Of a DNA stretch of 64,000 nt, positions 53,733 through 63,889 are shown in pieces; position 1 is the stretch's first letter; the number at the start of each line of letters is the position of its first letter. The stretch is from Pantoea sp. Aalb. GTDB taxonomy: Bacteria; Pseudomonadota; Gammaproteobacteria; Enterobacterales; Enterobacteriaceae. The notes beneath the pieces were generated by a model. It searched no databases. It was not told the DNA's origin and saw only the letters and a list, made by a program, of their open reading frames with translations. Made by a program: the position numbers and the translations under genes. The DNA lies in assembly GCF_009829985.1 (NCBI RefSeq), contig NZ_SZZU01000001.1:1-64000 (forward strand), given 5' to 3'.

Positions 53733-55457
53733 ATGGAAATGTTATCAGGAGCTGAAATGATTGTCCGTTCATTAATTGCTCTAGATGTAAAGCAAGTATT
53801 CGGTTATCCAGGTGGAGCAGTATTAGATATTTATGATGCACTAGAAACAATAGGAGGTATCAAACATATATTAGTTCGACATGAGCAAAGTGCAGTACAT
53901 ATGGCTGATGGTTTAGCACGAGCAACAGGAAAAGTTGGAGTAGTATTAGTGACATCTGGACCAGGTGCAACTAATGCTATTACAGGTATTGCAACAGCAT
54001 ATATGGATTCTATTCCAATAGTTATTTTATCAGGACAAGTAAATTCTTCGTTGATTGGTTATGATGCTTTTCAAGAATGTGATATGGTTGGAATTTCACG
54101 ACCTATAGTAAAACACAGCTTTTTAGTAAAAAATACCGCAGAAATTCCTATTATAATTAAAAAAGCTTTTTGGCTTGCAGCAAGTGGTCGTCCAGGGCCA
54201 ATAGTAATAGATTTACCTAAAGATATTCTTAATATAACAAAAAAATTACCATATGTTTGGCCAAAAAAAATAACTATTCGTTCTTATAACCCTACTTTTC
54301 AAGGACATAAAGGACAAATTAAACGCGCATTAAAAACTCTTCTTGCAGCATGTAAACCAGTATTTTATATCGGAGGTGGTGTTATTAATTCAGGTTGTGA
54401 AGCAGAATTATTACAATTGGCAGAAAAATTAAATATTCCTGTAACTACATCCTTGATGGGGCTTGGTGGATTTCCAGGAACTCATCGACAATGTATAGGA
54501 ATGTTAGGTATGCATGGTACTTATGAAGCTAATATGACGATGCATAATGCTGATTTAGTGTTTGGTATTGGTGTGCGCTTTGATGATCGTACTACTAATA
54601 ATGTATCTAAATATTGTCCTCACGCTACTATAATGCATATTGACGTTGACCCCACTTCAATATCTAAAACTATTAGCGCTGACGTTCCAATAGTTGGCGA
54701 TGCAAAACAAACATTATTAAGAATACTAGAACTATTAACTCCATTCGAAAAAAAACAACAATTTAATAGATTGCATGATTGGTGGCAGAAAATAGAAGAT
54801 TGGCGTAATTATAAATGTCTAGAATTTGATAGAAATAGTAATAAAATTAAACCACAAGCAGTTATAGAAAAAATTTGGCATTTAACAAAAGGTAATGCAT
54901 ACGTAGCTTCTGATGTTGGTCAACATCAAATGTTTACTGCACTTTATTATCCTTTTAATAAACCACGTCGCTGGATTAACTCTGGTGGTTTAGGTACAAT
55001 GGGATTCGGTTTACCAGCTGCATTAGGTGTAAAAATAGCATTACCAAAAGAAACAGTGATTTGTATAACTGGCGACGGTAGTATTCAAATGAATATTCAA
55101 GAACTATCAACTGCTCTACAATATAACCTTCCAGTATTAATATTAAATCTTAATAACCGTTTTTTAGGAATGGTTAAACAATGGCAGGATATGATTTACT
55201 CTGGACGTCATTCCCAATCTTATATGAAATCATTACCGAACTTTATACATTTAGCTGAAGCTTATAATCATGTGGGTATTTCAATTGAGTATCCATCTGA
55301 ATTAGAAGAAAAATTAACATTAGCTTTAGAAATTTTATCCAAAGGCTATTTAGTCTTTGTTGATGTAACTATTGACAGTAATGAGCATGTTTATCCGATG
55401 CAAATTCAGGGAGGTGCCATGAATGATATGTGGTTAAGTAAAATAGAGAGAACTTAA
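53733..55457 (+). CDS. ilvI: acetolactate synthase III large subunit IlvI
   Basis: The 574-aa ThDP enzyme has exactly the E. coli IlvI length. It forms acetolactate or acetohydroxybutyrate. The catalytic Glu is in LVRHEQSAVHMADG, the ThDP/Mg motif is GDGSIQMNIQELSTALQYNLPVLILNLNN, and GVRFDDRTT marks the middle domain. Aggag precedes the ATG. As ilvG, ilvM and probably ilvBN are not seen here, IlvIH may be the only AHAS of the symbiont. ilvH follows after 2 nt. Confidence 0.98.
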   Translation: MEMLSGAEMIVRSLIALDVKQVFGYPGGAVLDIYDALETIGGIKHILVRHEQSAVHMADGLARATGKVGVVLVTSGPGATNAITGIATAYMDSIPIVILSGQVNSSLIGYDAFQECDMVGISRPIVKHSFLVKNTAEIPIIIKKAFWLAASGRPGPIVIDLPKDILNITKKLPYVWPKKITIRSYNPTFQGHKGQIKRALKTLLAACKPVFYIGGGVINSGCEAELLQLAEKLNIPVTTSLMGLGGFPGTHRQCIGMLGMHGTYEANMTMHNADLVFGIGVRFDDRTTNNVSKYCPHATIMHIDVDPTSISKTISADVPIVGDAKQTLLRILELLTPFEKKQQFNRLHDWWQKIEDWRNYKCLEFDRNSNKIKPQAVIEKIWHLTKGNAYVASDVGQHQMFTALYYPFNKPRRWINSGGLGTMGFGLPAALGVKIALPKETVICITGDGSIQMNIQELSTALQYNLPVLILNLNNRFLGMVKQWQDMIYSGRHSQSYMKSLPNFIHLAEAYNHVGISIEYPSELEEKLTLALEILSKGYLVFVDVTIDSNEHVYPMQIQGGAMNDMWLSKIERT

Positions 55458-55459
55458 TT

Positions 55460-55951
55460 ATGCGTCGTATTTTATCAGTTTTGCTTGAAAATGAATCAGG
55501 AGCTTTATCTCGCGTGATAGGATTATTTTCACAACGTGGTTATAATATTGAAAGTTTAACTGTAGCCCCAACTGATGATCCAACACTTTCACGTATGACC
55601 ATCCAAACAGTAGGAGATGAAAAAATACTTGAACAAATTGAAAAACAACTCCATAAGTTAATAGATGTACTGCGTGTAAATGAGCTTGGACAATTTGCAT
55701 ATGTTGAACGTGAAATTATGTTAGTAAAAATTCAATCAAATGGATATAGTCGAGAAGAAGTAAAGCGTAATATAGAAATCTTTCGTGGTCAAATTGTTGA
55801 TGTAACATCTATACTATATATAGCACAATTATCAGGTACTAGTAATAAATTAAATGCTTTTCTTAATATTATAAGAGAAATATCAGAAATTGTAGAAATA
55901 GTACGTTCAGGTATTGTAGGAATATCACGTGGAGATCGTATAATGCGTTAA
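55460..55951 (+). CDS. ilvH: acetolactate synthase III regulatory subunit IlvH
   Basis: The 163-aa subunit has the E. coli length. The N-terminal ACT domain reads RRILSVLLENESGALSRVIGLFSQRGYNIESL. Asn11, Gly14 and Ser17, positions linked to valine sensitivity in E. coli IlvH, are all kept, so feedback by valine is likely intact (inference). The C-terminal domain ends GIVGISRGDRIM. It is coupled to ilvI. Confidence 0.98.
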   Translation: MRRILSVLLENESGALSRVIGLFSQRGYNIESLTVAPTDDPTLSRMTIQTVGDEKILEQIEKQLHKLIDVLRVNELGQFAYVEREIMLVKIQSNGYSREEVKRNIEIFRGQIVDVTSILYIAQLSGTSNKLNAFLNIIREISEIVEIVRSGIVGISRGDRIMR

Positions 55952-56911
55952 TTATTTAACGTAATGTACTTACTCAAAAGATTTTTATGATGTTATATCT
56001 TAACTTTAATTTTAATATTTTAATACTTATTTACTTTTTATTAAAAAGCGATATATAATTATATATTATATTTTAAACGTATTTTTGTTTGATTTATGTT
56101 TTTTTATTTAATTAATTTTTTATCTTAATGTATATTTAATTAATTATGTATTTATCCAATAAAATTTATTTCTCTAAAATGTAAAATATTTTAAAAATTT
56201 TGTTGGATCTTGATATTAATCATTTCGTAAATGATTAATATCATAATAAAAATAAAGTATAAATTTTTAATTATTTATATTTTAACTTAAAACAAGTAAA
56301 TACTTAATTTAAGTAATATTGTTTATTTAAAATTAAAGTCATAGATGGAATGATATAAATATTTTTCATAGATAAACATTCTGCTTTAAGTAGATTTTAA
56401 AGTATATATTTATTATCTCATTAATAACTGTATTAATTAACTTATTCAATAGTTAACTATTCATTTAATGAATTATGATATTAGTTTTCTATGATGATTA
56501 ATCGTATTTAAAAATTAATTTTTTTTAAATTAAATAATTTATTTTATTCAATAAAAAATATATTCATCTATTTTATTAATTTATATCTTTTTTGTTTTTA
56601 TGACTCATTTAATTAAAATTATTTTTCTTTTTACATCAATATATAATAACTAAACTATTTTAACTTACTATGAATAAACGTGTATTAAACTAATAATAGT
56701 TATATTATATATTTGTTAAGTAACTTTTACTCTTATAATATTTATTGCTATAAGACAACTTACATAGAGTTTAAATTTAAATATAAAAATTTAATGTTAG
56801 TTATTATAAATAATTTTTATTAAATTAATTCGAAATCTTAACTGGTGCAGCAATATTTATTTAAAATAATTATAAGCTTTATTGCTATACAATATATATA
56901 TAATTATAATA
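55952..56911. other. long spacer before the division/cell-wall cluster (fruR, mraZ lost)
   Basis: 960 bp of extremely A/T-rich sequence replace fruR (cra) and mraZ. No remnant of mraZ is visible immediately before rsmH. Loss of mraZ removes the usual repressor and first gene of the dcw cluster, so the cluster promoter must lie in this spacer. One imperfect repeat of the phrase attaatatcat with atgattaat lies around 56213-56240 (weak hairpin). Confidence 0.45.
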
Positions 56912-57850
56912 ATGTATAAAAAATATACACATAATACAGTAATGTTAGAACAAGCAGTTAATAGCCTAAATATTAAAAAAAATGGAATTTATATTGATTG
57001 TACTTTCGGAGTAGGTGGTCATTCTCAATTGATTCTATCAAAGTTAGGTAAAACCGGCAAATTACTAGCTATTGATCGAGATCCACAAGCTATAGCTATT
57101 GCATCTAAAATAAAAGATCCACGGTTTTCTATTATACATGGATCCTTTTCGTCTTTACTAGAATATGTAACAAAACGTGGATTAATCGGAAAAATTGACG
57201 GTATTTTACTAGATCTTGGTGTTTCTTCTCCACAACTAAATGATCCTGAACGAGGTTTTTCTTTTATGTATGATGGGCCATTAGATATGCGCATGGATCA
57301 AACACGAGGACAATCAGCTGCAGAATGGCTATTAAAAGCCAAAAAAGCTGATATAACTTTTGTATTAAAAAAATATGGAGAAGAGCGTTTTGCTAAACGT
57401 ATTGCCTGCGCTATTGTAGAACAAAATTTTAAAAAACCAATAATGACCACTAAAGAATTAGTTAAAATTATTACAGCTGCTATACCAATAAAGGATAAAT
57501 TTAAGCATCCAGCAACACGTAGCTTTCTAGCAATTAGAATTTGGATTAATAAGGAACTAGAAGAGATAAATAGGTTATTAAAAGATGTTATTCCTATATT
57601 GGCCTTAAATGGCCGTCTTTCAATTATAAGTTTTCACTCACTTGAAGATCGTTTAGTAAAACGCTTTATACGTAATCAAAGTCGTGGGCCGCAAGTACCT
57701 ATTGGTGTCCCAATAAGCGAAATGCAATTAAAAGAAATTGGTGGTTATAAGTTAATAAATATTGGAAAACTAATTCCTGAAAAAATAGAAATTAAAAAAA
57801 ATCCATGTGCACGTAGTTCTATACTTCGTATTGCTGAAAAAAAATATTAA
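56912..57850 (+). CDS. rsmH: 16S rRNA (C1402-N4)-methyltransferase RsmH (MraW)
   Basis: The 312-aa protein (E. coli 313) methylates C1402 of 16S rRNA. The SAM site is IYIDCTFGVGGHSQLIL, and LLDLGVSSPQLNDPERGFSFM and IISFHSLEDRLVKRF are family hallmarks. I chose the ATG at 56912 (MYKKYTHNTVML), matching E. coli MENYKHTTVLL. An in-frame start at 56882 would add a hydrophobic, non-homologous head. There is no Shine-Dalgarno sequence. Confidence 0.95.
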   Translation: MYKKYTHNTVMLEQAVNSLNIKKNGIYIDCTFGVGGHSQLILSKLGKTGKLLAIDRDPQAIAIASKIKDPRFSIIHGSFSSLLEYVTKRGLIGKIDGILLDLGVSSPQLNDPERGFSFMYDGPLDMRMDQTRGQSAAEWLLKAKKADITFVLKKYGEERFAKRIACAIVEQNFKKPIMTTKELVKIITAAIPIKDKFKHPATRSFLAIRIWINKELEEINRLLKDVIPILALNGRLSIISFHSLEDRLVKRFIRNQSRGPQVPIGVPISEMQLKEIGGYKLINIGKLIPEKIEIKKNPCARSSILRIAEKKY

Positions 57851-57866
57851 TTACTAGAAGATAGTT

Positions 57867-58196
57867 ATGGTAAGAAAAGAACGTTTTAATTTAGTTAATA
57901 TTATTTATAGTGATATGTTGCTATTCGGAAAAATTATAATATTATTTTTTTTTGTAATAATATCTTCAATTCTTGTCATCACTATTACACATAAAACACG
58001 GTTATTAGCTGCACAGCGTGAACAGTTAATATTAGAACATGAAGCTCTTAATATTGAATGGCGTAATTTAATTTTAGAAGAAAACTCTCTTGGAAATAAT
58101 GGTCGTATTGAACGCATAGCAAAAGATAAATTACGAATGCAAGATATTGATCTTTATAAGGAACATATATTAATAAAAAAACGTAAGGAATATTAA
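57867..58196 (+). CDS. ftsL: cell division protein FtsL
   Basis: The 109-aa bitopic membrane protein (E. coli 121) links FtsB and FtsQ to FtsWI in the divisome. One membrane helix lies at about 18-40; the periplasmic coiled coil has TRLLAAQREQLILEHEALNIEWRNLILEENSL, very like E. coli. The cytoplasmic N-terminus is shorter. It is 16 nt after rsmH and 5 nt before ftsI. Confidence 0.95.
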   Translation: MVRKERFNLVNIIYSDMLLFGKIIILFFFVIISSILVITITHKTRLLAAQREQLILEHEALNIEWRNLILEENSLGNNGRIERIAKDKLRMQDIDLYKEHILIKKRKEY

Positions 58197-58201
58197 AGTT
58201 A

Positions 58202-59917
58202 ATGAGTAGTGCAGAGAAAATGCTGCAATTTAATAAACAAAAAAATCAATTTAGTTTTATAAATTGGCGTTTTTTAGTGTTATGTAGTTATATTTTTTTA
58301 TCACTCACTGCTTTGTTATTACGTATTGCTTGGTTACAAATAATTAATAATGATAAATTGATTAAAGAGGCAGACTTACGTTCATTACGTGTGCAATCTA
58401 TTCCTACAGCACGTGGAATGATCAATGATCGTAGTGGTCGACCATTAGCGGTTAGTGTTCCGTTTAATGCAATTTGGGTAGATACTAAAGAGCTGTATAA
58501 TCATAAAAGCTTTTCATTAAAAAATCATTGGAAAGCATTATCAAATATTTTATCTATACCAATTCATCAATTAAGGATTCATATTAATATGAATCCTAAA
58601 AGACGATTCGTTTATTTAGCACGTCAAGTAAATCCAGCTATTGGAGAATATATAAAAAAATTAAATATTCCAGGTGTTTACCTTAGAGAAGAATCACGTC
58701 GCTATTATCCTAGTAGTCATGTTACTGCACATATAATTGGTTTTACTAATATTGATAGTCAAGGATTAGAAGGTATTGAGAAAAGCTTTAATAAATGGTT
58801 AACTGGTAAACCTGGTAAACGTATAGTGCGTAAAGATCTTTATGGACATGTTATTGAAAATATTGCATCTGTAGATAGTCATACAGCTTATAACTTAACA
58901 CTTAGTATTGATGGACGATTACAAGTATTAGTAAATAGAGAATTAAATAACGCTACAAATTTTAATAAAGCTGAATCAGGAGTAGCAATATTAGTAGACG
59001 TAAATACTGGTGAAATATTAGCATTAGCAAATAGTCCATCCTATAATCCAAATAATCTCATTAATACACCTAATTATATTATACGTAATCGTGCTATTAC
59101 TGATAGTTTTGAACCAGGTTCAACTGTAAAACCTATGGTTATTATGACTGCATTACAACATGGGATAATAAAAGAAAATAGTATATTGGATACTACACCT
59201 TATTATATAGATGGGCATAAAATTAAAGATATAGTAAATTATAAATCATTAACTTTGACTGAGATTTTACAAAAATCAAGTAATGTTGGAGTTTCACGTT
59301 TAGCATTATCAATGCCACCATCAGCTTTACTAAATACATATGCTAATTTTGGTTTAGGAAAACTTACTAATATAGGATTAACTGGTGAGAGTAAGGGATT
59401 ATATCCTAAAAAACTTCGGTGGTCTAACTTAGAAAGAGCAACTTTTTCCTTTGGTTATGGACTTATGGTCACACCATTACAGTTAGCACGAGTTTATGCA
59501 ACGATTGGTAGCTATGGTTTAACATATCCAATGTCGATTATAAAAGTTGATTCTCCAGTATTAGGTAAACGAGTATTTCCAGAAAATATTGTTAAAACAG
59601 TTATACATATGATGGAAAGCGTAGCTTTACCAGGAGGTGGTGGTATAAAAGCTTCTGTTAAAGGCTATCGTATAGCTATTAAAACAGGTACAGCTAAGAA
59701 AGTTAATTCAAAAGGGCATTATATAAATAAATACATAGCTTATACTGCAGGAATAGCACCTGTTAGCCATCCTCGTTTTGCACTAGTAGTGGTAATTAAT
59801 AATCCTCAAGCTGGAAAATATTATGGTGGTACAGTTTCTGCTCCAGTATTTAGTGCTATTATGGGTAAAGTTCTACGAACAATGAATATTGCACCAGATG
59901 CACTACCTTTATTATAG
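58202..59917 (+). CDS. ftsI: peptidoglycan transpeptidase FtsI (PBP3)
   Basis: The 571-aa septal transpeptidase (E. coli 588) crosslinks division-site murein. One N-terminal membrane helix (about 24-45) precedes the pedestal domain with RGMINDRSGRPLAVS. The penicillin-binding motifs are intact: STVK in FEPGSTVKPMV, SSN in QKSSNVGVSR, and KTGT in AIKTGTAKK. The C-terminal processed tail is shortened. Confidence 0.97.
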   Translation: MSSAEKMLQFNKQKNQFSFINWRFLVLCSYIFLSLTALLLRIAWLQIINNDKLIKEADLRSLRVQSIPTARGMINDRSGRPLAVSVPFNAIWVDTKELYNHKSFSLKNHWKALSNILSIPIHQLRIHINMNPKRRFVYLARQVNPAIGEYIKKLNIPGVYLREESRRYYPSSHVTAHIIGFTNIDSQGLEGIEKSFNKWLTGKPGKRIVRKDLYGHVIENIASVDSHTAYNLTLSIDGRLQVLVNRELNNATNFNKAESGVAILVDVNTGEILALANSPSYNPNNLINTPNYIIRNRAITDSFEPGSTVKPMVIMTALQHGIIKENSILDTTPYYIDGHKIKDIVNYKSLTLTEILQKSSNVGVSRLALSMPPSALLNTYANFGLGKLTNIGLTGESKGLYPKKLRWSNLERATFSFGYGLMVTPLQLARVYATIGSYGLTYPMSIIKVDSPVLGKRVFPENIVKTVIHMMESVALPGGGGIKASVKGYRIAIKTGTAKKVNSKGHYINKYIAYTAGIAPVSHPRFALVVVINNPQAGKYYGGTVSAPVFSAIMGKVLRTMNIAPDALPLL

Positions 59918-59957
59918 TAACAAATAAGTAATTACTTAATAGGGGTATCAAAAGAAA

Positions 59958-61454
59958 GTGAGCAATCAAGTAACATACTGTAACTTACGCGACTTACTTT
60001 TTTCTAGAGTACCTAATGTACCTTCAATTATATTACGTGATATGGTAATAGATAGTCGTTCTGCGGTATATGGTGATCTATTTATAGCTGTAGTAGGGCA
60101 TCGTTTTGATGGTCGTCATTTTATTTCTCATGCAATATCTCAAGGGGTAGTTGCTGTTATTGCCGAGGCTGAAGGTGTAGCTAAAGACGGTGATATACGT
60201 GAATTTAATGGTATTCCAGTTATTTATTTGTCGCAGTTATTAAAACATCTTTCTTCGTTAGCTGGATGCTTCTATCAACAACCTGCTAAGAAATTAAAAA
60301 TTATTGGTGTAACCGGAACTAATGGTAAAACGACTACGACGCAATTGATTGCACAGTGGGCAAATATATTAGGTAAAAATAGTGCTGTGATGGGCACAAT
60401 AGGTAATGGTTTATACGGATATTTGACTCTAACAGAAAATACTACTGATTCAGCTGTAGAAGTACAACGTAATTTATATAATTTTGCAAAGAAACAAGTT
60501 AGCTTAGTTGTGATGGAGATCTCTTCTCATGCTTTAATGCAATATCGTGTTGCTGCATTACCATTTGAAATTGCAGTATTAACTAATTTAAGCCGTGATC
60601 ATCTTGATTACCATGGTGATATACAAAATTATGAATCAGCAAAATGGCGACTTTTTTCTGAACATAAAGTTAATAATATTATTATTAATGTAAATAATGA
60701 AATAGAACATCGATGGTTTATTAAATGTCCAAATGCTGTTGTTGTTACAATTAAAAATAATTTACAACTAAATACTAACAATTTTATAAAATCTAGATTT
60801 ATTGATTATCATCATGCTGGATCTCATATCAATTTTAGTTCTAGCTGGGGTGAAGGTAAGATTGATAGTCAATTGATTGGTAAGTTTAATGTAAATAACT
60901 TGCTATTAGCTCTTGCAACTCTTTTAACTCTTAATTATCCATTCAATGAATTAGTTAACAGTGCTTCTCAACTGAAACCAGTATGTGGTCGTATGGAAGT
61001 ATTTACTAAACCAGGACAAAGTACTGTAATTGTAGATTATGCTCATACACCAGATGCTTTAGAGAATGCTTTGAAAGCAATACGTTTACACTGTAAAGGA
61101 AAATTATGGTGTGTATTTGGATGTGGAGGTGATCGAGATAGAGGTAAAAGAGCATTAATGGGTAATATCGCGGAACGATATGCAGATGTAGTAATTATAA
61201 CTGATGATAATCCACGTAGTGAAGAATCAAAAGTTATAATAAATGATATTATTTCTGGTGTATATGCTCCGGAACGAGTACATATTATTCCTAATAGGCT
61301 ACAAGCGGTCACTAATGTTATAATGAATGCAAAAATTGATGATATAATATTAATTGCAGGTAAAGGACATGAATTATATCAAATTATTGGTAATCGACGT
61401 ATTAATTATTCCGATCGATTTACTGTTGCTAATTTATTAGGCATATCTCTATGA
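59958..61454 (+). CDS. murE: UDP-MurNAc-tripeptide synthetase MurE (DAP-adding)
   Basis: The 498-aa ligase (E. coli 495) adds meso-DAP to UDP-MurNAc-L-Ala-D-Glu. The ATP loop is GVTGTNGKTTTTQ, and TDDNPRSEE contains the DNPR motif that selects DAP over lysine. The start is GTG at 59958. Its stop overlaps the murF start by 4 nt, indicating coupling. DAP synthesis is supported by dapB here. Confidence 0.97.
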   Translation: MSNQVTYCNLRDLLFSRVPNVPSIILRDMVIDSRSAVYGDLFIAVVGHRFDGRHFISHAISQGVVAVIAEAEGVAKDGDIREFNGIPVIYLSQLLKHLSSLAGCFYQQPAKKLKIIGVTGTNGKTTTTQLIAQWANILGKNSAVMGTIGNGLYGYLTLTENTTDSAVEVQRNLYNFAKKQVSLVVMEISSHALMQYRVAALPFEIAVLTNLSRDHLDYHGDIQNYESAKWRLFSEHKVNNIIINVNNEIEHRWFIKCPNAVVVTIKNNLQLNTNNFIKSRFIDYHHAGSHINFSSSWGEGKIDSQLIGKFNVNNLLLALATLLTLNYPFNELVNSASQLKPVCGRMEVFTKPGQSTVIVDYAHTPDALENALKAIRLHCKGKLWCVFGCGGDRDRGKRALMGNIAERYADVVIITDDNPRSEESKVIINDIISGVYAPERVHIIPNRLQAVTNVIMNAKIDDIILIAGKGHELYQIIGNRRINYSDRFTVANLLGISL

Positions 61455-62812
61455 TTCCCATTTCTCTTAAAACTTTATCAGAAATTAGTGGTGGTAGGCT
61501 ATATGGTAGGGATCTAACTATTGTAAATGTTACTACCGATACACGTAAATTTATTACTGGTAGCCTATTTGTAGCATTAATAGGAAAACATTTTGATGCT
61601 CATGCTTTTGTCGCAGAAGCAGTTACAAAAGGTGCGAGTGCACTTTTAGTTAATCAACTTATGCCTACTTCAATACCGCAAGTTGTAGTATCTAATATGC
61701 GTATTGCCTTTGGTCAACTTGGAGCTTGGGTTCGCCAACAATCAAAAGCACGCGTGGTAGCACTCACTGGTTCTTCAGGTAAAACTTCCGTAAAAGAAAT
61801 GACATCAGTTATTTTAAGTCAATGTGGTAAAACATTATGTAATATAGGTAATCTAAATAATGATTTAGGTGTACCAATGACTTTATTACGTCTTACGAAA
61901 GAACATGATTATATAGTTATTGAGCTTGGTGCTAATCATAAAGGTGAAATTGCTTACACTACTAATTTAGTTTGCCCAGAAGCTGTATTAATAAATAATT
62001 TATCAGCATCACATTTAGAAGGTTTTGGTTCTTTAGCTAATGTAGCTAAAGGTAAAGGTGAGATTTTTAATAATCTTCCTATACATGGTACTGCAATTAT
62101 TAATGCTGATAGTAATGACATGACTAACTGGTATTCATATTTAGTGAATAAGAAATTATGGAGTTTTTCTCTTAAACCAATTACTAATGCCGAATTTAGC
62201 GCCAGTGATATCGTATTTAAAACAACTAGTACATTTTTCACCTTACATACTCCACGAGGTAATATAGATATTAAACTCCCATTGCCTGGTCGTCATAACA
62301 TTGCCAATGCATTAGCTGCTGCAGCACTTTCTATGTCTGTAGATGCATCATTATCTAATATTCAAACTGGTTTACAAAAATTATCCCCTTGTCCTGGTAG
62401 GTTATTCCCAATTTATTTAACAACTAATAAATTAGTACTTGATGATAGTTATAATGTAAATATTGGATCTATGACGGCTGCTATTGATGTATTAAGTCAT
62501 ATGCCTGGTTTTCGTGTGCTGGTTACGGGGGATATGTTAGAATTAGGATGTCAATCAGAAGCATTACATATCAAAATAGGTGAACTAGTTAAAAGTGCAG
62601 AAATTGATTATATACTAAGCATTGGTAGATTTAGCCATTTAATCAGTGAAAAAAGTAATAAAGGTAAACATTTCACTAATAAAAATTTACTTTTGGAACA
62701 TTTATGGATAATGATATGTGAATATAAAAATATAACGATTTTAATTAAAGGTTCACGTATGGCAGCCATGGAACAGATAGTATATGGCTTACAGGAGAAA
62801 GCAAAATGCTAG
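61451..62812 (+). CDS. murF: UDP-MurNAc-tripeptide D-Ala-D-Ala ligase MurF
   Basis: The 453-aa ligase (E. coli 452) adds D-Ala-D-Ala to make the UDP-MurNAc pentapeptide. The ATP loop is LTGSSGKTSVKEM, NIGNLNNDLGVPMTLL and IELGANHKGEIAYT follow, and DDSYNVNIGSMTAAIDVL starts the C-terminal domain. It overlaps murE by 4 nt and mraY by 7 nt. Confidence 0.97.
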   Translation: MIPISLKTLSEISGGRLYGRDLTIVNVTTDTRKFITGSLFVALIGKHFDAHAFVAEAVTKGASALLVNQLMPTSIPQVVVSNMRIAFGQLGAWVRQQSKARVVALTGSSGKTSVKEMTSVILSQCGKTLCNIGNLNNDLGVPMTLLRLTKEHDYIVIELGANHKGEIAYTTNLVCPEAVLINNLSASHLEGFGSLANVAKGKGEIFNNLPIHGTAIINADSNDMTNWYSYLVNKKLWSFSLKPITNAEFSASDIVFKTTSTFFTLHTPRGNIDIKLPLPGRHNIANALAAAALSMSVDASLSNIQTGLQKLSPCPGRLFPIYLTTNKLVLDDSYNVNIGSMTAAIDVLSHMPGFRVLVTGDMLELGCQSEALHIKIGELVKSAEIDYILSIGRFSHLISEKSNKGKHFTNKNLLLEHLWIMICEYKNITILIKGSRMAAMEQIVYGLQEKAKC

Positions 62813-63888
62813 TATGGCTAGCTAAATCTTTAGAATTTTTTTATTCTGGTTTCAACATTTTTTCATATCTCACATTCCGCGCAGTAATTAGTTTACTCAC
62901 AGCTTTGTTTATTTCTCTCTGGATGGGTAAATCTATGATTTTTTGGTTAAAAAAATTTCAGATTGGTCAAACTGTACGTAATGATGGTCCTGAATCACAT
63001 TTAAGTAAGTGTGGGACACCGACCATGGGTGGAATTATGATTTTAATCTCAATTACTATTTCAGTTATGATCTGGGCATATCCATCTAATCCATATATTT
63101 GGTGTGTATTAATAGTTCTTTTAAGTTTTGGTTTTATTGGTTTTATTGATGATTATATTAAAGTAGTACATAGAAATTCTAAAGGATTATCTGCATATTG
63201 GAAATATTTTTGGATGTCATTAATATCAATATTTTTAGCTTTAGGTATATATATTACAAGTAAAAATACATCAGCAACCCAATTGGTTATACCATTCTTT
63301 AAAGACATTACACCACAATTAGGTTTTTTTTATATTATATTAGCTCATTTTGTTATTGTAGGAACTGGTAATGCTGTCAATCTAACTGATGGTTTAGATG
63401 GTCTAGCTATTATTCCTACTGTACTTGTAGCTGCTGGATTTGCTCTTATATCCTGGGTAAGTGGTAATATAATATTTGCTGAATATTTACATATTCCATA
63501 TTTGCATCATGCGAGTGAATTAGTCATTGTTTGTACTTCTATTATTGGTGCAAGTTTAGGATTTTTATGGTTTAACACTTATCCAGCACAAGTATTTATG
63601 GGTGATGTAGGTTCATTAGCTTTAGGTGGTGCATTGGGAACATTAGCAGTATTATTACGTCAAGAATTTTTATTAATAATAATGGGTGGTGTATTTGTTA
63701 TTGAAACATTATCTGTCATTTTACAAGTAGGATCATTTAAAATACGTGGTCGACGTATTTTTCTTATGGCTCCAATCCATCATCACTATGAATTAAAGGG
63801 ATGGCCAGAACCACGTATAATAGTTCGCTGTTGGATTATTTCTTTAATATTTGTATTAGTTGGATTAGCAACATTAAAGGTACGTTAA
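62806..63888 (+). CDS. mraY: phospho-MurNAc-pentapeptide transferase MraY
   Basis: The 360-aa inner membrane enzyme has the E. coli length. It moves phospho-MurNAc-pentapeptide to undecaprenyl phosphate, giving lipid I. About ten hydrophobic segments are visible. FIGFIDDYIKVVHRNSKGL carries the paired aspartates, GNAVNLTDGLDGLAI the third, and APIHHHYELKGWPE the histidine loop. murD starts 1 nt after its stop. Confidence 0.98.
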   Translation: MLVWLAKSLEFFYSGFNIFSYLTFRAVISLLTALFISLWMGKSMIFWLKKFQIGQTVRNDGPESHLSKCGTPTMGGIMILISITISVMIWAYPSNPYIWCVLIVLLSFGFIGFIDDYIKVVHRNSKGLSAYWKYFWMSLISIFLALGIYITSKNTSATQLVIPFFKDITPQLGFFYIILAHFVIVGTGNAVNLTDGLDGLAIIPTVLVAAGFALISWVSGNIIFAEYLHIPYLHHASELVIVCTSIIGASLGFLWFNTYPAQVFMGDVGSLALGGALGTLAVLLRQEFLLIIMGGVFVIETLSVILQVGSFKIRGRRIFLMAPIHHHYELKGWPEPRIIVRCWIISLIFVLVGLATLKVR

Positions 63889-63889
63889 T